In this document: positions 5,209 to 5,330 of the stretch, piece after piece
Layout: each line of letters opens with the position of its first letter
Position numbering within the stretch: the first letter of the stretch is position 1
Origin: Methanoregula sp.
Lineage (GTDB): Archaea; Halobacteriota; Methanomicrobia; Methanomicrobiales; Methanospirillaceae
Reading direction: 5' to 3'
Length of the DNA: 5,330 nucleotides
NCBI GenBank assembly: GCA_028705545.1
Contig: JAQWDG010000131.1
Location: forward strand, 1 to 5,330
Program-made: the position numbers and the translations under genes
The notes under the pieces: generated by a model
What the model saw: only the letters and a program-made list of their open reading frames with translations
Told to the model about the DNA's origin: nothing
The model's database searches: none

Positions 5209-5330
5209 ATGGCAATTGTGAAAAAATTCCTCAATATTTTCAAGTCGGGGAGCCAGGAGGACGAGGAGGCCCGGCTCAAAGCCCAACGGGAGCGCTACGA
5301 TTCCTTCCTCAAGGCCCTCACGAGCGGGGA
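5209..5330 (+). CDS. Unrecognised charged protein, N-terminal 40 codons
   Basis: The gene is cut by the right edge of the window. The visible part begins MAIVKKFLNIFKSGSQEDEE and continues with a helical, strongly charged stretch (ARLKAQRERYDSFLKAL, 21-37) before TSG. The first 12 residues form a basic amphipathic helix without a signal-peptide core, so the protein is probably cytosolic or membrane-peripheral. The start is supported by AGGAG at good spacing and a TATA-like box further upstream, and the preceding T-run suggests its own transcription unit. I do not recognise the family and assign no function. Confidence 0.75.
   Translation, partial: MAIVKKFLNIFKSGSQEDEEARLKAQRERYDSFLKALTSG

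Noticed and set aside
4843..5286. 147-codon minus-strand frame across the right-hand intergenic gap
   Set aside because: It runs against the end of the PEGA lipoprotein, the T-run, the promoter and the start of the right-edge gene. Its translation shows no domain.
1..5330. CRISPR array, tRNA, insertion sequence, phage or defence island
   Set aside because: I saw no regularly spaced direct repeats, terminal inverted repeats, transposase or integrase motifs, or tRNA-like folds. Gene content and spacing look like core chromosome.

Overview
The window looks like a chromosomal segment of a methanogenic archaeon, most likely of the order Methanomicrobiales (Methanoregula and relatives). Four things point there. 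It carries a coenzyme F420 biosynthesis gene (cofD). It has two archaeal-type lipoproteins with Thr/Ala/Pro-rich linkers, one of them with a PEGA domain. Several starts have a TATA-like box 26-33 bases upstream and no Shine-Dalgarno (SD) site, as in archaeal leaderless transcripts. Other starts use SD sequences complementary to the archaeal 16S 3' end. The genus is inferred from the style of the proteins and was not searched. The genes are densely packed.

Left arm, minus strand, read from right to left: an HD-domain phosphohydrolase (1853-3058), a small lipoprotein (1293-1778), a single-pass membrane protein that starts at the lipoprotein's stop codon (830-1282), the flavin prenyltransferase UbiX (187-744), and the N-terminus of a UbiD-type decarboxylase (1-194, cut by the window edge) that overlaps ubiX by 8 bases. 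UbiX makes the prenylated FMN cofactor used by UbiD enzymes. Methanogens of this group are not expected to make ubiquinone, so the pair more likely serves the archaeal mevalonate pathway (anhydromevalonate phosphate decarboxylase) or another UbiD-type decarboxylation.

Right arm, plus strand: cofD (3105-4019), which makes F420-0, then a PEGA-domain lipoprotein with two tandem copies of a 95-residue module (4129-5064), then the first 40 codons of an unrecognised charged protein (5209 to the window end). A 46-base divergent promoter region (3059-3104) separates the two arms.

The intergenic gaps are 46-144 bases and hold promoter-like and T-run elements. I saw no tRNA, rRNA, CRISPR array, insertion sequence or phage gene. 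The region reads as ordinary core genome with a few lineage-specific envelope proteins. I found no convincing new multi-gene system. The least explained parts are the lipoprotein/membrane-protein pair and the duplicated-module lipoprotein.
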